NCBI RefSeq assembly: GCF_000250655.1
Contig: NC_016935.1
Coordinates: 3,986,001-4,050,000 of the forward strand
Reading direction: 5' to 3'
Source of the DNA: Paenibacillus mucilaginosus 3016
GTDB taxonomy: Bacteria > Bacillota > Bacilli > Paenibacillales > NBRC-103111
DNA: 64,000 nt
Position 1 is the stretch's first letter. Each line of letters starts with the position of its first letter. Positions 17,772 through 27,442 of the stretch are shown here, one piece after another. A program made the translations under genes and the position numbers. Below the pieces are notes generated by a model, which was not told the DNA's origin, did no database searches, and saw only the letters and a list, made by a program, of their open reading frames with translations.

Positions 17772-19310
17772 TTATGTTATTTTTTCTACGTATACCTCGG
17801 TTACTTCCACAGTTTTCAGACCGGACCAATAAAATCGAATTTCTTTCGTTGCGTCGGCTGTTTCTGCTGATATATTAACTAATAGCGAGAAACAGTCCTC
17901 GTTATTTTGTAACATAGTGATATTTTGATAAGCATATAGAGTGAAATCGGGTATCCATACGCCCATGGCAAATATACCTATTGGAGTTGGCGTAGCATTG
18001 GGTGTCCTTATGTGTAACGAAAAACGGTATAAGCCAGGAGTCATTGAAGAAATATAATGACTTATTAAAAACCCGGCTTTATCTTTATTCGCAAGGGCTA
18101 GTCGACCTAAACTTAGCCCATAGTTATCATATCGCAGTTCTCCAATCATACCTTTAATTAATTTTATGTCATACTTATAAAGCTGTCCGATCTCCGATGG
18201 AAGGTCAGTAGTTAAGTTCCTTGGGGCAGGAGTGGTATTTGCTTTTGCAAACGGTCCGTTTAATAAATTGTTTTTCCAATAAGGTTCACAGTACTCACTT
18301 GAGAATAAATATTCCATGAATTTCTGGTTATTTTTAATGGTGTTCGTTGTATTTTGGTCATTCTGCAACAACTTTAGGATGACGGATCTTGCTTCGGAAA
18401 TAGTATGGACCATAGCCGGTGAGGGCTTATCGGCAAGTCTTCCAAGTAAACTGTCGGAGTAATAGATCACAGGGGTTCCTACGATGCTTGCCTCGACAGG
18501 CGAATAATTCACATGGCGAATTTCATGGGAGTGATAATAAAATACAGCGCTGCTTTTATATAACTCCACTAACTGTTCATCACTAACATTGCTGAGTACG
18601 TGGGGGTCGTTTACGGGGCTCAGTTGCTGGCCTACGATAAAATGCGGCAGATCGCCAAATGCTTCTTTAAATCCCCTGTATATATTCGAGTAATACGGAT
18701 TATCATTGATATGCGGACAAACAAAGAGGATATGTTTGCCGGACCCGTGCCACGTATTTGCATGAATCCAGAATGACCGATCAAGTCCTATAGGAAGATA
18801 GAGAGCCCGATCTTGTAAAAAAGCAGGTTCACATTCAGCCAATTGAGTATATCCTTGACCGAACCAAAATCGATTTTCCATTTTTGGTTTCAGGGATTCA
18901 AACTCGGGAATCACATATTGCAACACGGTGTTATAGGTAAGTTCATTCTGCAGACCGAACGCTCGGAATATGATTTGGCCTTTAAACTTGGTTAATACTT
19001 CTATGAGAGGATATCTTACTGCTATAGTAAAAACGGTGCCAAAGTAATGATTGATTAATGCTGTTATCTCCTCAGGCCACTCATTAGCGTAAAAGTTAAA
19101 GGAATTAAGGGTAAGAAGAGCTTCTTTAGGTATGGTAAGGGAGGAATCCGCTTCATAACTAACTCCCCCACTCCGAAAGTCGGGATCATTACTTGGAATT
19201 ACTTTAGGTACAAACACTTCAAAACCCAGATTGTGAAGGATTCGAACTTCGGAGCGCAAAAGAGTCTTATGGTTAAGAAGCCAAAGTATTCGTCGATTCT
19301 TATCTTTCAT
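17772..19310 (-). CDS. Large glycosyltransferase-like protein with C-terminal beta domain
   Basis: A 512-residue protein starting MKDKNRRILWLLNH behind a perfect AGGAGGTGCTGC. Residues 1-350 have the look of a GT-B glycosyltransferase: two alpha/beta halves and a donor-site-like stretch HVNYSPVEASIVGTPVIYYS. The last ~120 residues (from about RYDNYGLSLG to the end) form a separate probable beta-sandwich. Its core, MGVWIPDFTLYA then EIRFYWSG, is shared with the paralogues at 30.4 and 32.0 kb. No signal peptide. The gene is strikingly A+T-rich compared with the rest of the window, suggesting acquisition. No named family is certain. Confidence 0.65.
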   Translation of the reverse strand: MKDKNRRILWLLNHKTLLRSEVRILHNLGFEVFVPKVIPSNDPDFRSGGVSYEADSSLTIPKEALLTLNSFNFYANEWPEEITALINHYFGTVFTIAVRYPLIEVLTKFKGQIIFRAFGLQNELTYNTVLQYVIPEFESLKPKMENRFWFGQGYTQLAECEPAFLQDRALYLPIGLDRSFWIHANTWHGSGKHILFVCPHINDNPYYSNIYRGFKEAFGDLPHFIVGQQLSPVNDPHVLSNVSDEQLVELYKSSAVFYYHSHEIRHVNYSPVEASIVGTPVIYYSDSLLGRLADKPSPAMVHTISEARSVILKLLQNDQNTTNTIKNNQKFMEYLFSSEYCEPYWKNNLLNGPFAKANTTPAPRNLTTDLPSEIGQLYKYDIKLIKGMIGELRYDNYGLSLGRLALANKDKAGFLISHYISSMTPGLYRFSLHIRTPNATPTPIGIFAMGVWIPDFTLYAYQNITMLQNNEDCFSLLVNISAETADATKEIRFYWSGLKTVEVTEVYVEKIT

Positions 19311-19346
19311 GCAGCACCTCCTAACCGGACCAGGGTTAATCATAAT

Positions 19347-19499
19347 TTATCCTACCTTTTCTTGTTCAGCGACTGCTACATATTGTATTAATGCATGAGT
19401 ACTTATGTGTTGGGCAGGCATAATGAAATCATCCTTTATTTGAAAATCTAATAAACCAGTAAATTCATATGCGAGAAATTCAAAGTCAAAAGGATCCAG
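19347..19499 (-). pseudogene. Possible out-of-frame tail of the WcbI-like gene
   Basis: Fifty codons stay open in a different frame right where the WcbI-like gene at 19486 stops, reading LDPFDFEFLAYEFTGLL and ending EQEKVG. A one-base change near 19499 would add this tail to that protein. The paralogue at 29.5 kb has no such tail, so it may equally be a remnant of another gene. Confidence 0.25.
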
Positions 19500-20307
19500 T
19501 TTTATTTCTTAGATATTCTATATGTTGCATCATATACTCTTGAAAGGATAGATTGAATTTTCCAAATGCGGCAAAACACCTGTCCTGAGAGGAAATGAAG
19601 CTAAGATTTAAATGCTTGATAACGCTGGGATAAATGGGCTGGGTCCAAGAGTGAAAATACGGTTCGAAAGAAATATCCGCAATTTCATGTCCGCTTATTC
19701 CGAGCATAGAAATAATTTGTCTGGCAATATAACTTGTGACATAAAATTTAGGATGATTTACCGTATAGAATAAATACTGATCCCGAAAGTTGTTTTCAAT
19801 ATAATTGGATATGGAGATATTCAAGTCTTTTTCCCTTGACCTTAGTTGGATTAAAGTACTGTTTAAAATAGTAGTTACATGGTGATGTGAATAATAGTCT
19901 GGATCTGACAAAATAGCGAGAATCTCATGAATGGGTTTCCCCTGCTGGACTAATGCCATCACGCCCGTATCGGCATAGGGAAAGTCTGGAAAACCGGGAT
20001 CTTTGATATAGTGTGGAAAGTACCCAGTGAAATAACAATTGGGATATGAAATTCGGATGGCATTAGCCGGCAATTTGGTCATTATATAGTCAGTTGACAA
20101 GACAGGGCTGAAAGAAGGGCTCACATGCTGGTAGATAAAAAGCTCACAATTAGTTAAGTAGTGGTCGGATATGCCTGCTACTTTGTCCAGTAAATGCACC
20201 GGGAGTTCGAGAATGTTAAAATACTTAGTAAACGTACTGGATGTAAGTAAATGGTTTCGTATGGGAAGTACCTGACAATTTCCATATATAATGCAGTTTC
20301 GTTTCAT
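19486..20307 (-). CDS. WcbI-like polysaccharide biosynthesis protein
   Basis: A 273-residue protein whose N-terminus (CIIYGNCQ) and following helix match the WcbI family, named after a capsule gene of Burkholderia and thought to bind acetyl-CoA and acetylate surface polysaccharide. Further landmarks are LFIYQHVS, ISYPNCYFTGYFPHY and a C-terminal HPIYPS-like stretch (QPIYPSVIKHLN). The second copy in the window (29537-30346) is clearly homologous. The ATG lies close behind GGAGATTC. The gene is A+T-rich like its neighbour downstream, with which it is probably co-transferred. Confidence 0.72.
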   Translation of the reverse strand: MKRNCIIYGNCQVLPIRNHLLTSSTFTKYFNILELPVHLLDKVAGISDHYLTNCELFIYQHVSPSFSPVLSTDYIMTKLPANAIRISYPNCYFTGYFPHYIKDPGFPDFPYADTGVMALVQQGKPIHEILAILSDPDYYSHHHVTTILNSTLIQLRSREKDLNISISNYIENNFRDQYLFYTVNHPKFYVTSYIARQIISMLGISGHEIADISFEPYFHSWTQPIYPSVIKHLNLSFISSQDRCFAAFGKFNLSFQEYMMQHIEYLRNKTGSF

Positions 20308-20632
20308 TCTGAATCTCCTCCAATGCTGTAGTTTTCTCTCTTCATATTAATATGATAGAAAGATAAGCATGGATTCAGGCGATACCATTATTTTTAGGAA
20401 GATACTTCCTACCTATCACGTAACGAAACGGCCTTAATCCTGTGCAATAACGGGACTAAGGCCTCTTAAGTAAGCTTTACGAAGGGTGAGAACGTAGCGT
20501 TCAGCAATGGAATCCATGATAAGCTGGGATCATTCACTCCACGTAATACGATTTCTTCATAGAAATCGTAGTTGTTGACCATTTTACAAGCAGGAAGGAC
20601 CCAGCGTCCGCTCTACGCCAGGTTCCGTTCTG
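20308..20632. other. Gene-free interval with two hairpins
   Basis: No coding frame recognised. GGCCTTA and TAAGGCC (about 20433-20466) can pair across a long loop, and a 9-bp hairpin ACGATTTCT / AGAAATCGT lies near 20548-20570. Either may end the glycosyltransferase transcript coming from the right. Confidence 0.35.
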
Positions 20633-21973
20633 CTAAAGCAGGCCAAGCTCGGTAAGCCGTTGGCGGATCGCTTGGCCGGACGCTTCCGGAGTGAGAAGCG
20701 AACGTATGGTTTGCTGTCCGGCGGAAGCGACCTGCCGCCTCCAGGGTTCGTCGGCTGCAAGCCGCTGCATATAGCCTGCCGCCTGGACAAGATCCGGCTC
20801 CGCCCAGATTTGATGAGCCTTGTAGGGTCCTGCCCCCTCACCGATCTCTTGCAGGGTGTAACCTACTGCGCAGCAGTTCTCCGGATTCATGAACGAGGTA
20901 TTCCCGGACCACAGCGTGCCGATGACCGGCTTGCCCAGATACATCGATTCGGCCATCACCGAGCCGAAGCCCTCCGAGCGGTGCAGCGAGACGAACACGT
21001 CACAGCTGTCAATCAGCGCATAAACATCGCTTCGCGACAAGGTCTGCTCGATCAGGAAGATGTTCGGATACTCCGCTAATGCGGCCCGGAGCTGATCTAC
21101 CTCAGCGGAATTGCTTTGGGCATTATTGATCTTGACGACGAGGCCGACATTCGGGTCTGCAGGGGCAAACGCCTGCTTGAAGGCCTCTATGGCGCCCTGC
21201 GGATTCTTCCTGAGGGCGGTGCTGTTGACATCGTACATCACGAGGAACAGAAATGAATGCCACGGTAGTGCCAGCCGGCTCCGTACTTCCGTGCGGTCGC
21301 AGGTCGAATCAAACTGCAGGCCATATGGCACATAATGCACCGGTAATGCGGTGCTCTTGGCAATGGTGTCCCGAACGAAGGGCGAAGGGGTCCAGATCTC
21401 GTGCAGCCAGGTAAAACCGTCATTCCATTCTTCTGGGAGCTCGGTCAGCTCCCAGGCCCAATAGCCGATATTGTAACGATTCCGGAAAAACTCTTCACCA
21501 TAGTGCTCGCGGACAAGCCTCATCTGATCGCCGTTGATATGAATCAGATTGACTCGGTAGGGATTGTCAGCCTGCTCCCGATGAGCCCATGACCAATCCT
21601 CCATTCTTGCCGAGTTTCCGAGTTCAAAGTTGTTGACTCCAAATGGGATGCCCACCGTATCCATGGCCCGGGCCAGGAAGCGCGCCCCTTCGCCGAGTCC
21701 CATCTCGGCACGGGTGTAACCAACGAGGTTCACTCCGGCAGCAGGCTGTGCCGTGCGGGACGAAGAGGCGGCTGCGGGCCGTCTTTTCCGGCTTTTTTGG
21801 GGACGCCTTCGTTTCAGCTTATGCTTTCTTGTCAACGGACGTAAGCTTTTCTTTTTTCCCTTCCTCTTCCGCTTCACGTGCAGCGAAGTTTGGCGTACCG
21901 GCTTGCGTTTCCCCTTCCGCTTCGCCGTTGTCTTTTGGGTCTTACTCCCATTCCGATGCCTGCGTCGATGCAT
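20633..21973 (-). CDS. GT4 glycosyltransferase with a highly basic N-terminal tail
   Basis: A 446-residue protein. Residues 1 to about 70 are almost only Lys, Arg, Ser and Pro (KRKRKGKKKSLRPLTRKHK is typical), and residues 78-446 are a GT4-type glycosyltransferase. The acceptor half begins NLVGYTRAEMGLGEGAR; the donor half contains RSEGFGSVMAESMYLGKPVI, the usual GT4 EX7E-like signature. AAGGAGG precedes the ATG. It diverges from the manC operon. The tail could bind polyanions such as DNA, teichoic acid or spore components (inference). A second enzyme with a similar tail lies at 24.4 kb. Confidence 0.85.
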   Translation of the reverse strand: MHRRRHRNGSKTQKTTAKRKGKRKPVRQTSLHVKRKRKGKKKSLRPLTRKHKLKRRRPQKSRKRRPAAASSSRTAQPAAGVNLVGYTRAEMGLGEGARFLARAMDTVGIPFGVNNFELGNSARMEDWSWAHREQADNPYRVNLIHINGDQMRLVREHYGEEFFRNRYNIGYWAWELTELPEEWNDGFTWLHEIWTPSPFVRDTIAKSTALPVHYVPYGLQFDSTCDRTEVRSRLALPWHSFLFLVMYDVNSTALRKNPQGAIEAFKQAFAPADPNVGLVVKINNAQSNSAEVDQLRAALAEYPNIFLIEQTLSRSDVYALIDSCDVFVSLHRSEGFGSVMAESMYLGKPVIGTLWSGNTSFMNPENCCAVGYTLQEIGEGAGPYKAHQIWAEPDLVQAAGYMQRLAADEPWRRQVASAGQQTIRSLLTPEASGQAIRQRLTELGLL

Positions 21974-22340
21974 GAGGCAGCCTCCTTCAGTTCCTTTGCT
22001 CCCAGCCGGTCGGGCGGAAGCCTCTCCCTTACACCATATGCACAGGTCCTAGGCATCACATGGACGAATGCCTCCATCAGGCTTGAAAATAGTCGGATAT
22101 CCAGCCGAAACGCGCATGCCCATGCCCTTTTTTTCAATACGGAACGAATACCCTGCCTCCGCGGGCAAGGCGACATACAATAAACCAGAAGCAAATGTCC
22201 CTGTATAGGCACATGCTATTTTCTCAAAATAGGGATAAATGTACTGTCCCCTGATGACGCATGGAAATATATTCAATAGGGCAGTACCTCCGCAGCACTT
22301 TGCCTGATTCTCTAATCGGTGAAAGAAAGGAGTGACTGGA
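21974..22340. other. Divergent control region, with a possible coding remnant
   Basis: Lies between two outward-reading glycan genes and must hold both promoters. On the reverse strand the frame ending at 22049 reads plausibly like protein over its last 60 codons (YIYPYFEKIACAYTGTFAS, later GYSFRIEKKGMGMRVSAGYP), but no start with ribosome binding site was found, so it may be a remnant. Confidence 0.3.
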
Positions 22341-23396
22341 TTGAAAATTGTGATCATGGCCGGAGGGAAGGGGACGCGATTCTGGCCAAGAAGCGTGGAG
22401 GCAAAGCCGAAGCAGTTCCTTAAGCTGACCTCCGAGCAGGAGACGATGCTGCAACAGACCTACCGGCGTTTTCGGCGTTTCCTCCCTGCGGAAGATGTAC
22501 TGCTGGTCGTCGGCAAGCATTATTTGCCGCTTGTGAAGGATCAGCTGCCGGAGCTGACGGATGAGCAGATCATCGTTGAGCCTGCGCAGCGGGATACGGC
22601 TCCATGTACGGCCTTGACGGCGTATCACTTTCTCCGCAAGAAGATGGACGAAGTGCTGGTCATTACTCCTTCGGATCAGTACATCCCGGATGAGCATGCT
22701 CTGATGGAGGCCCTGTATGCCGGGGCGCAAGAGGCGGAGAAGGACGGTCATGTGGTCACTCTGGGCATTGTACCTACCCGGCCGGAGACGGGGTACGGGT
22801 ATATAGAGTCGCAGGACCAGGGCTTTATGGTTGACGGGAAGGAAATCAAACCGGTGAAATCTTTTATTGAGAAGCCGGATGTCCATAAGGCACAGCAATT
22901 GATCAAGAACCCGAATGTCTATTGGAACAGCGGCATTTTCATTTGGAAGCCCTCGACCATCGAGTATTACATGAGAATCCATCAGCCCGACCTATGGAAC
23001 AGCATCACCAAGCGGTATGGGCAGCTGTCGGAGGAATATGCCCTCCTGCCGAAGATCTCGATTGATTACGCGATTCTGGAAAAGGTGGACCGGATCCTGA
23101 CCATTCCGGTGAGCTTCATTTGGGATGACGTAGGTGCCTGGACCTCCCTGGAGCGCATATTTCAGGCGGATCCGGAAGGAAACATCGTGCAGGGCGATAT
23201 TGCCGCAGAGCAGGCATATGACAATATTCTCTACGTGGAGAACCAGAGAGCCGCCGTCATCGGTGTCCGGGATTTGATTGTGGTTTCAACACCCGACGGG
23301 CTGTTGATCTGCCACAAATCCGAGGAACAAAGCATCAAGCAGATGATTGCTCGCATGGAGTCCATGGAGTCCAATAAAGGAGGAAATGAAACGTAA
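22341..23396 (+). CDS. manC: Mannose-1-phosphate guanylyltransferase
   Basis: A 351-residue nucleotidyltransferase making GDP-mannose from mannose 1-phosphate and GTP. The signature MAGGKGTRFWPRS is at the N-terminus. Family motifs TPSDQYI, FIEKPD and WNSGIF follow, and the C-terminal part lacks the isomerase domain, so this is the single-function type. The TTG at 22341 sits eight bases behind AAAGGAG; the frame is open from a GTG at 22332. It is the first gene of a forward operon and overlaps the next gene by one base (TAATG). Confidence 0.92.
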   Translation: MKIVIMAGGKGTRFWPRSVEAKPKQFLKLTSEQETMLQQTYRRFRRFLPAEDVLLVVGKHYLPLVKDQLPELTDEQIIVEPAQRDTAPCTALTAYHFLRKKMDEVLVITPSDQYIPDEHALMEALYAGAQEAEKDGHVVTLGIVPTRPETGYGYIESQDQGFMVDGKEIKPVKSFIEKPDVHKAQQLIKNPNVYWNSGIFIWKPSTIEYYMRIHQPDLWNSITKRYGQLSEEYALLPKISIDYAILEKVDRILTIPVSFIWDDVGAWTSLERIFQADPEGNIVQGDIAAEQAYDNILYVENQRAAVIGVRDLIVVSTPDGLLICHKSEEQSIKQMIARMESMESNKGGNET

Positions 23397-24347
23397 TGAA
23401 AGCATTGATTACCGGAATCACCGGATTTGTCGGCAGCCATATGGCGGAGTATCTGCTGAATAATAACATTGAGGTGTACGGAACCATTCGGCACCGCAGC
23501 AGAATGAACCACATCAGTCATCTCGTCGACGACCTGAACCTGGTGGAGTGCGAACTCCGGGATCCGTTCTCCGTAGAGTCGGTGATCGGGCACGTCAAGC
23601 CTGATCTGATCTTCCATTTGGCTGCGCAGAGCTTCGTTCCGACCTCCTGGAATTCTCCGATGGACACCATTCATAACAATGTGGCCGGACAACTGAACAT
23701 CTTCGAAGCGGTCCGGCGTCTCGGTCTGAACAGCAAAATTCAGATCGCCTGCTCCAGTGAAGAATACGGGCATGTGGAACCGAGTGAGGTACCGATCAAG
23801 GAAACCAACCCGCTGCGTCCGCTCAGCCCGTATGCGATCAGCAAGGTAACACAGGATTACTTGGGCTATCAGTACTACAAGAGCTACGGGCTGCATGTCG
23901 TTCGTACCCGGACCTTCAATCACACGGGGCCCCGCCGTGGCGAGAACTTCGTGACATCGAACTTCTCCAAACAAATCGCGGAGATCGAGAAAGGAATTAA
24001 GCCTCCGGTGATCCACGTCGGTAATCTGCAGGCGAAACGGGACTTCACCGATGTCCGTGACATTGTAAGGGGCTACTGGCTGGCGCTGGAGAAGGGCGAC
24101 CCTGGAGACGACTATAACATCGCCTCGAATACGTGCTGGACGATTGAGGAGATGCTGAATCTGCTTCTGTCCTACAGCAAGGTGGAGGTGCAGGTTCAGG
24201 AGGATCCGGCGCGCCTGCGGCCGTCTGATGTCGAAATTCCTGCTCGGTGACTACTCCAAGTTCCATCAGAAAACCGGCTGGAAGCCGGAAATCCCCTTCG
24301 AGCAGACGATGCTGGATCTATTGAATTATTGGCGCGACAGGGTGTAA
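23396..24347 (+). pseudogene. GDP-mannose 4,6-dehydratase-like SDR enzyme, one frameshift
   Basis: An extended short-chain dehydrogenase with the Rossmann motif TGITGFVGSHMAEYLL, the SSEEYG active-site loop and YAISK (catalytic Tyr and Lys), NHTGPRRGENFVTS in the substrate site. This type converts GDP-mannose to GDP-4-keto-6-deoxymannose or reduces the keto sugar. The frame breaks at about 24236: with one C fewer, SDVEI continues LLGDYSKFHQKTGWKPEIPF and ends at 24347 at normal length (~317 residues). Translation is probably coupled to manC. The indel is one base in otherwise perfect sequence. Confidence 0.85.
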
Positions 24348-24375
24348 CAGAGGTGAAGGGAGGATAGACTCGTCC

Positions 24376-26380
24376 ATGTCCAAATTCGTACTGGCGGCAG
24401 CAGGGAGAACCTCCAAGATCAGCGCTGCCTCACCTTCAACCCTCAAAAAACGCCGCAAAAGGCATCGCATCAGAAAGAAACGTATGCCTCTGCGAGCCAA
24501 GGTTGTTAAGCCTGCGCGCAAGCGGCGAAAGGCCAAATGGGTGGGGAAAGGGCATTGGCTTCGGAGGAGGCTCAGGCTGCAAAGGGCCAAAAAGCTGAAG
24601 AAGCTCGTCAACAAGAAGAGAAGACGCATCCGGCATAGGGACGAGAGACAGGATACTCCCGTTCCCGTCTCCATTGCAGGATACCAGCCGCCTGAGGGCG
24701 CGCAGCTGGAAGAGCAGGATACGATTCTTCATAAGCTGTACCGGAGCATGCTGCTGGATGGGGAAGGCTTCGTCCGTGAACTGCACAGGCAGGTGCTTCA
24801 TCGGGATGCGAGTGATCAGGAGGCTGCTGAATTGACTCAGCAGCTTTCCTCCGGCACCGATAAGGTGCATATTGCCGAACTTGTCATGCTGTCAGAGGAA
24901 GCACAGCGATTGTATGAGCAGCCGTTTCTGTCGGCCGGGCGCAGCAACCGGGATACGATCGGTGCGATCATCAATCAGGCTTACGCTTCCAGTCATTTAT
25001 TTTTCGTGCACTTTTTGTACTATGAATTGTTATCCCGGCTGCCTGAGGAATCCGAGCTGCGGGGTCACATGGAGCATCTGGTTCGCGGAGTTCCCCGATC
25101 CCATCTCATCCGGGCTTTCCTCCTTTCCGAGGAATGCCGTGGACTGCTCTCCTCGCATGAGCCGCCCAGAAGACCGGTTAAATATTTGCGGAACCCAAGC
25201 GACCCTTCGACCGGTGAAGTCAGTATCGGTATTTTTATGGGATTCCCTCACGTTACGCCTCTGGACGGCGAAGGCATCGGCAGGTTCAGTATCCGGCTGA
25301 TCGACGGAATGCTGAGTACATGGGACCGTCTGAAGGTGTATATCACGACGACGGAAACCAACTATGACGAGTATCATAAAATTTTCGCAAGGCAGCTGGA
25401 GCAGTATGCCGGACGGCTGGTTCTGATGAAATCCGACAGCATGGAGACGATCAACCGCACGGTTCCCGTTCATGTGTGGCTCGTGCCTTACGTGGGTCTG
25501 GAACTGGCGGTCTATTTACAGCGACCTTATGTTCTTTGCCTGCATGACCTGGTCTATCTGCATTTTAAAGAGCTGTATTTCCGGAAGTCGCCGGAATTCT
25601 GCGATTGGATGGAACGGGTCGTATACCGGATGGCCGAAAGGGCGGCAGCCGTCGTATTCAACTCCGATTACATCAAGCGTAAGGAAGGGATGGAGTACCT
25701 GGGTCTGCAGGAGCCGAAAACGCAGGGTGATTCGGCTCGCCTCTCCTCAGGATGAATACAACTTTATGGGTCTGGTTCCGGAAGCGGAATTTCGGATCAA
25801 GTACGGCCTCGCTGACGAGTACATTGTCTTCCCCTCGGTCATACGGTTTCATAAGAACCACAGCCGCCTCATAGAGTCGTTCATCGCTTATAAGAAGATT
25901 AAGCCGTCTAGATTGCAGCTGGTGATCACGGATCAACTGACACCGGACGGACTGAACAGCGATCTCTACGGCGAGCTCGGCCGTTATCCCGCCGAATTGC
26001 TCGCAAGCGTGAGATTTATCGGCCGATTGCCATCGGGTGAGCTCCCTGCATTGTACAAATATGCTAAGGGAACCATCGTACCGACCCTCTTCGAGGGTAG
26101 CTGCCCGTTCCCGATTCTTGAATCTCTTACGATGGGAACGCCGGTGGCTGCGGGCCGGCTGGAGGTGACGCAGGAGGTGATCCGGGATATGGAGGCCTTC
26201 ATTACCTTCAATCCTTACTCCGTGAGCGAGATGGTGGCCGCGATCGCTCAGCTGGACCAGCCGCAGGCAGCCTTGGCCGTAAGGCAGCAGGCGGCGATTC
26301 AGGAAACCCTGCAGAGGACCTGGTCCCACGTCGCCGGCGAGTATACGCAGCTGCTGGAGCATGTAGGGAAAGCGAACTGA
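24376..26380 (+). pseudogene. Glycosyltransferase with basic tail and DUF4214-like repeats, one frameshift
   Basis: About 667 residues over two frames. Residues 1-75 are extremely basic (KKRRKRHRIRKKRM is typical). Residues ~110-260 hold two helical repeats resembling DUF4214 (EGFVRELHRQVLHRDAS and FFVHFLYYELLSRLPEE). The rest is a GT4 glycosyltransferase beginning VSIGIFMGFPHVTPLDGEGI and ending with the donor-site motif LFEGSCPFPILESLTMGTPV. The frame breaks at about 25727, where one base too many separates EPKT from RVIRLASPQDEY. Together with the enzyme at 20.6 kb it shares the basic tail. GGGAGG lies upstream of the ATG. Confidence 0.8.
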
Positions 26381-26384
26381 GAAT

Positions 26385-26420
26385 AAATAACCCGCGATGC
26401 TATGCATCAGCGGGTTATTT
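26385..26420. terminator. Bidirectional terminator between convergent glycan genes
   Basis: A perfect 11-bp stem (AAATAACCCGC / GCGGGTTATTT) lies between the forward glycosyltransferase and the reverse gene ending at 26407, whose stop codon is inside the loop-proximal side. The A/T ends give a U-tract on both strands. Confidence 0.8.
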
Positions 26421-27186
26421 GTGTTTGAGGTTTCCTTTCAACGGCCTGAGCCGGGAGTGTGAAGGTGACGGTGGCGGCTTCAGGCGCGTTACCGGCCGCA
26501 GCCTCCGAGGACTCCACTGGCACCTTCTGCAGCTCGAAGGTGACGATACGGCGTAAGGATCGCAGATTTCCTTGATTTACTACTTCAACGTTACCGTCGG
26601 CGGTCAGCAGGAATTCGGCGGTCAGAGGTGCATCGGGGCCAGGAAGGGAAACGTCGACCCTGATCTGGCCGGACGGTTGATCGTCTGCCGGGGAACGGGG
26701 GGAGGCCGGTGCAGGAGGCTGACTTTCCGCGCTGACATCGGAATTGACCTCAGTCTGTACCTCATAGATGTTGTTCTCGTAAGAGCTCGTGTAGCTGGCA
26801 TTATAAGTATCCGTGTAAGTATCGGTGTAAGAAGTAATCGTCGTACCCTCCTGTATGGAAGGACACGGAGGAAGGGGAGGCGTGTCAGGAGTGACAGGAG
26901 AGACAGCGGTTGTCGCAGGGACTTCCTGGGCATCCGTCTTGAGGCTGGAAGGCTCATTGGAATAAGAGGCAGGTGCTGGCGAAGCCGGTAACGATGAGGT
27001 CCGGCCGGCCCGCTTGAGCCGGTTATGACTCAATAACGCTTCCCCTACCCGTTCCATGGCTTGAATCAAGCGCTCCCGCGAGCCCGCGATCTTCCCCTCT
27101 CTGTATAACCGGTCCGCTCTTCGAAGGAGGGAGAGGGCTGCTTCAATCTTACGCTTGCAGTATCGTTTTTCATTCACACGGATCAC
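26407..27186 (-). CDS. Low-complexity protein, possible spore or cell-surface structural protein
   Basis: A 259-residue protein starting at GTG 27186 directly after the stop of the 61-residue gene. Residues 1-65 are a basic helical part (EAALSLLRRADRLYREGKIA). The middle is Pro/Ala/Ser-rich with a Tyr/Thr/Ser tract (SYTDTYTDTYNASYTSSYE). The end is a small probable beta domain (FLLTADGNVEVVNQGNLRSL). No signal peptide or membrane helix. No family recognised. Its place among glycan genes suggests a surface-coat protein (inference). Confidence 0.6.
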   Translation of the reverse strand: MIRVNEKRYCKRKIEAALSLLRRADRLYREGKIAGSRERLIQAMERVGEALLSHNRLKRAGRTSSLPASPAPASYSNEPSSLKTDAQEVPATTAVSPVTPDTPPLPPCPSIQEGTTITSYTDTYTDTYNASYTSSYENNIYEVQTEVNSDVSAESQPPAPASPRSPADDQPSGQIRVDVSLPGPDAPLTAEFLLTADGNVEVVNQGNLRSLRRIVTFELQKVPVESSEAAAGNAPEAATVTFTLPAQAVERKPQTQITR

Positions 27187-27372
27187 TCACCCTCTTCGTT
27201 TTCTGCCCTTGGGTTTGGCGGTCGCCTTCAATGCCCTGGTGATCATGAGGAGAGCTGCAGACAGCTGATCCTCGGCTGACTCTGCATGGTCCGTTTGAAT
27301 GGAGCTTTTGGCGCGTTCCAGGTAATGTTCTGCCGACCTCAGGGCCGTCAAGGTTGTTTTCTTTTTGTGCAC
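27187..27372 (-). CDS. Small basic helical protein
   Basis: A 61-residue protein from a GTG preceded by AAGGAGGGTCTGCG. Its helix (LRSAEHYLERAKSSIQTDHA, then QLSAALLMITRALKA) resembles the first 60 residues of the 259-residue protein encoded right after it, and it ends in the basic tail KPKGRKRRG. The pair is translationally linked (TGAGTG junction). Function unknown. Confidence 0.6.
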   Translation of the reverse strand: MHKKKTTLTALRSAEHYLERAKSSIQTDHAESAEDQLSAALLMITRALKATAKPKGRKRRG

Positions 27373-27442
27373 CGCAGACCCTCCTTATACAAAAGTTTGA
27401 CCAAGTTCGTAGAGGGAACTTGGTCGAAAGTGGGGAGTCAAG

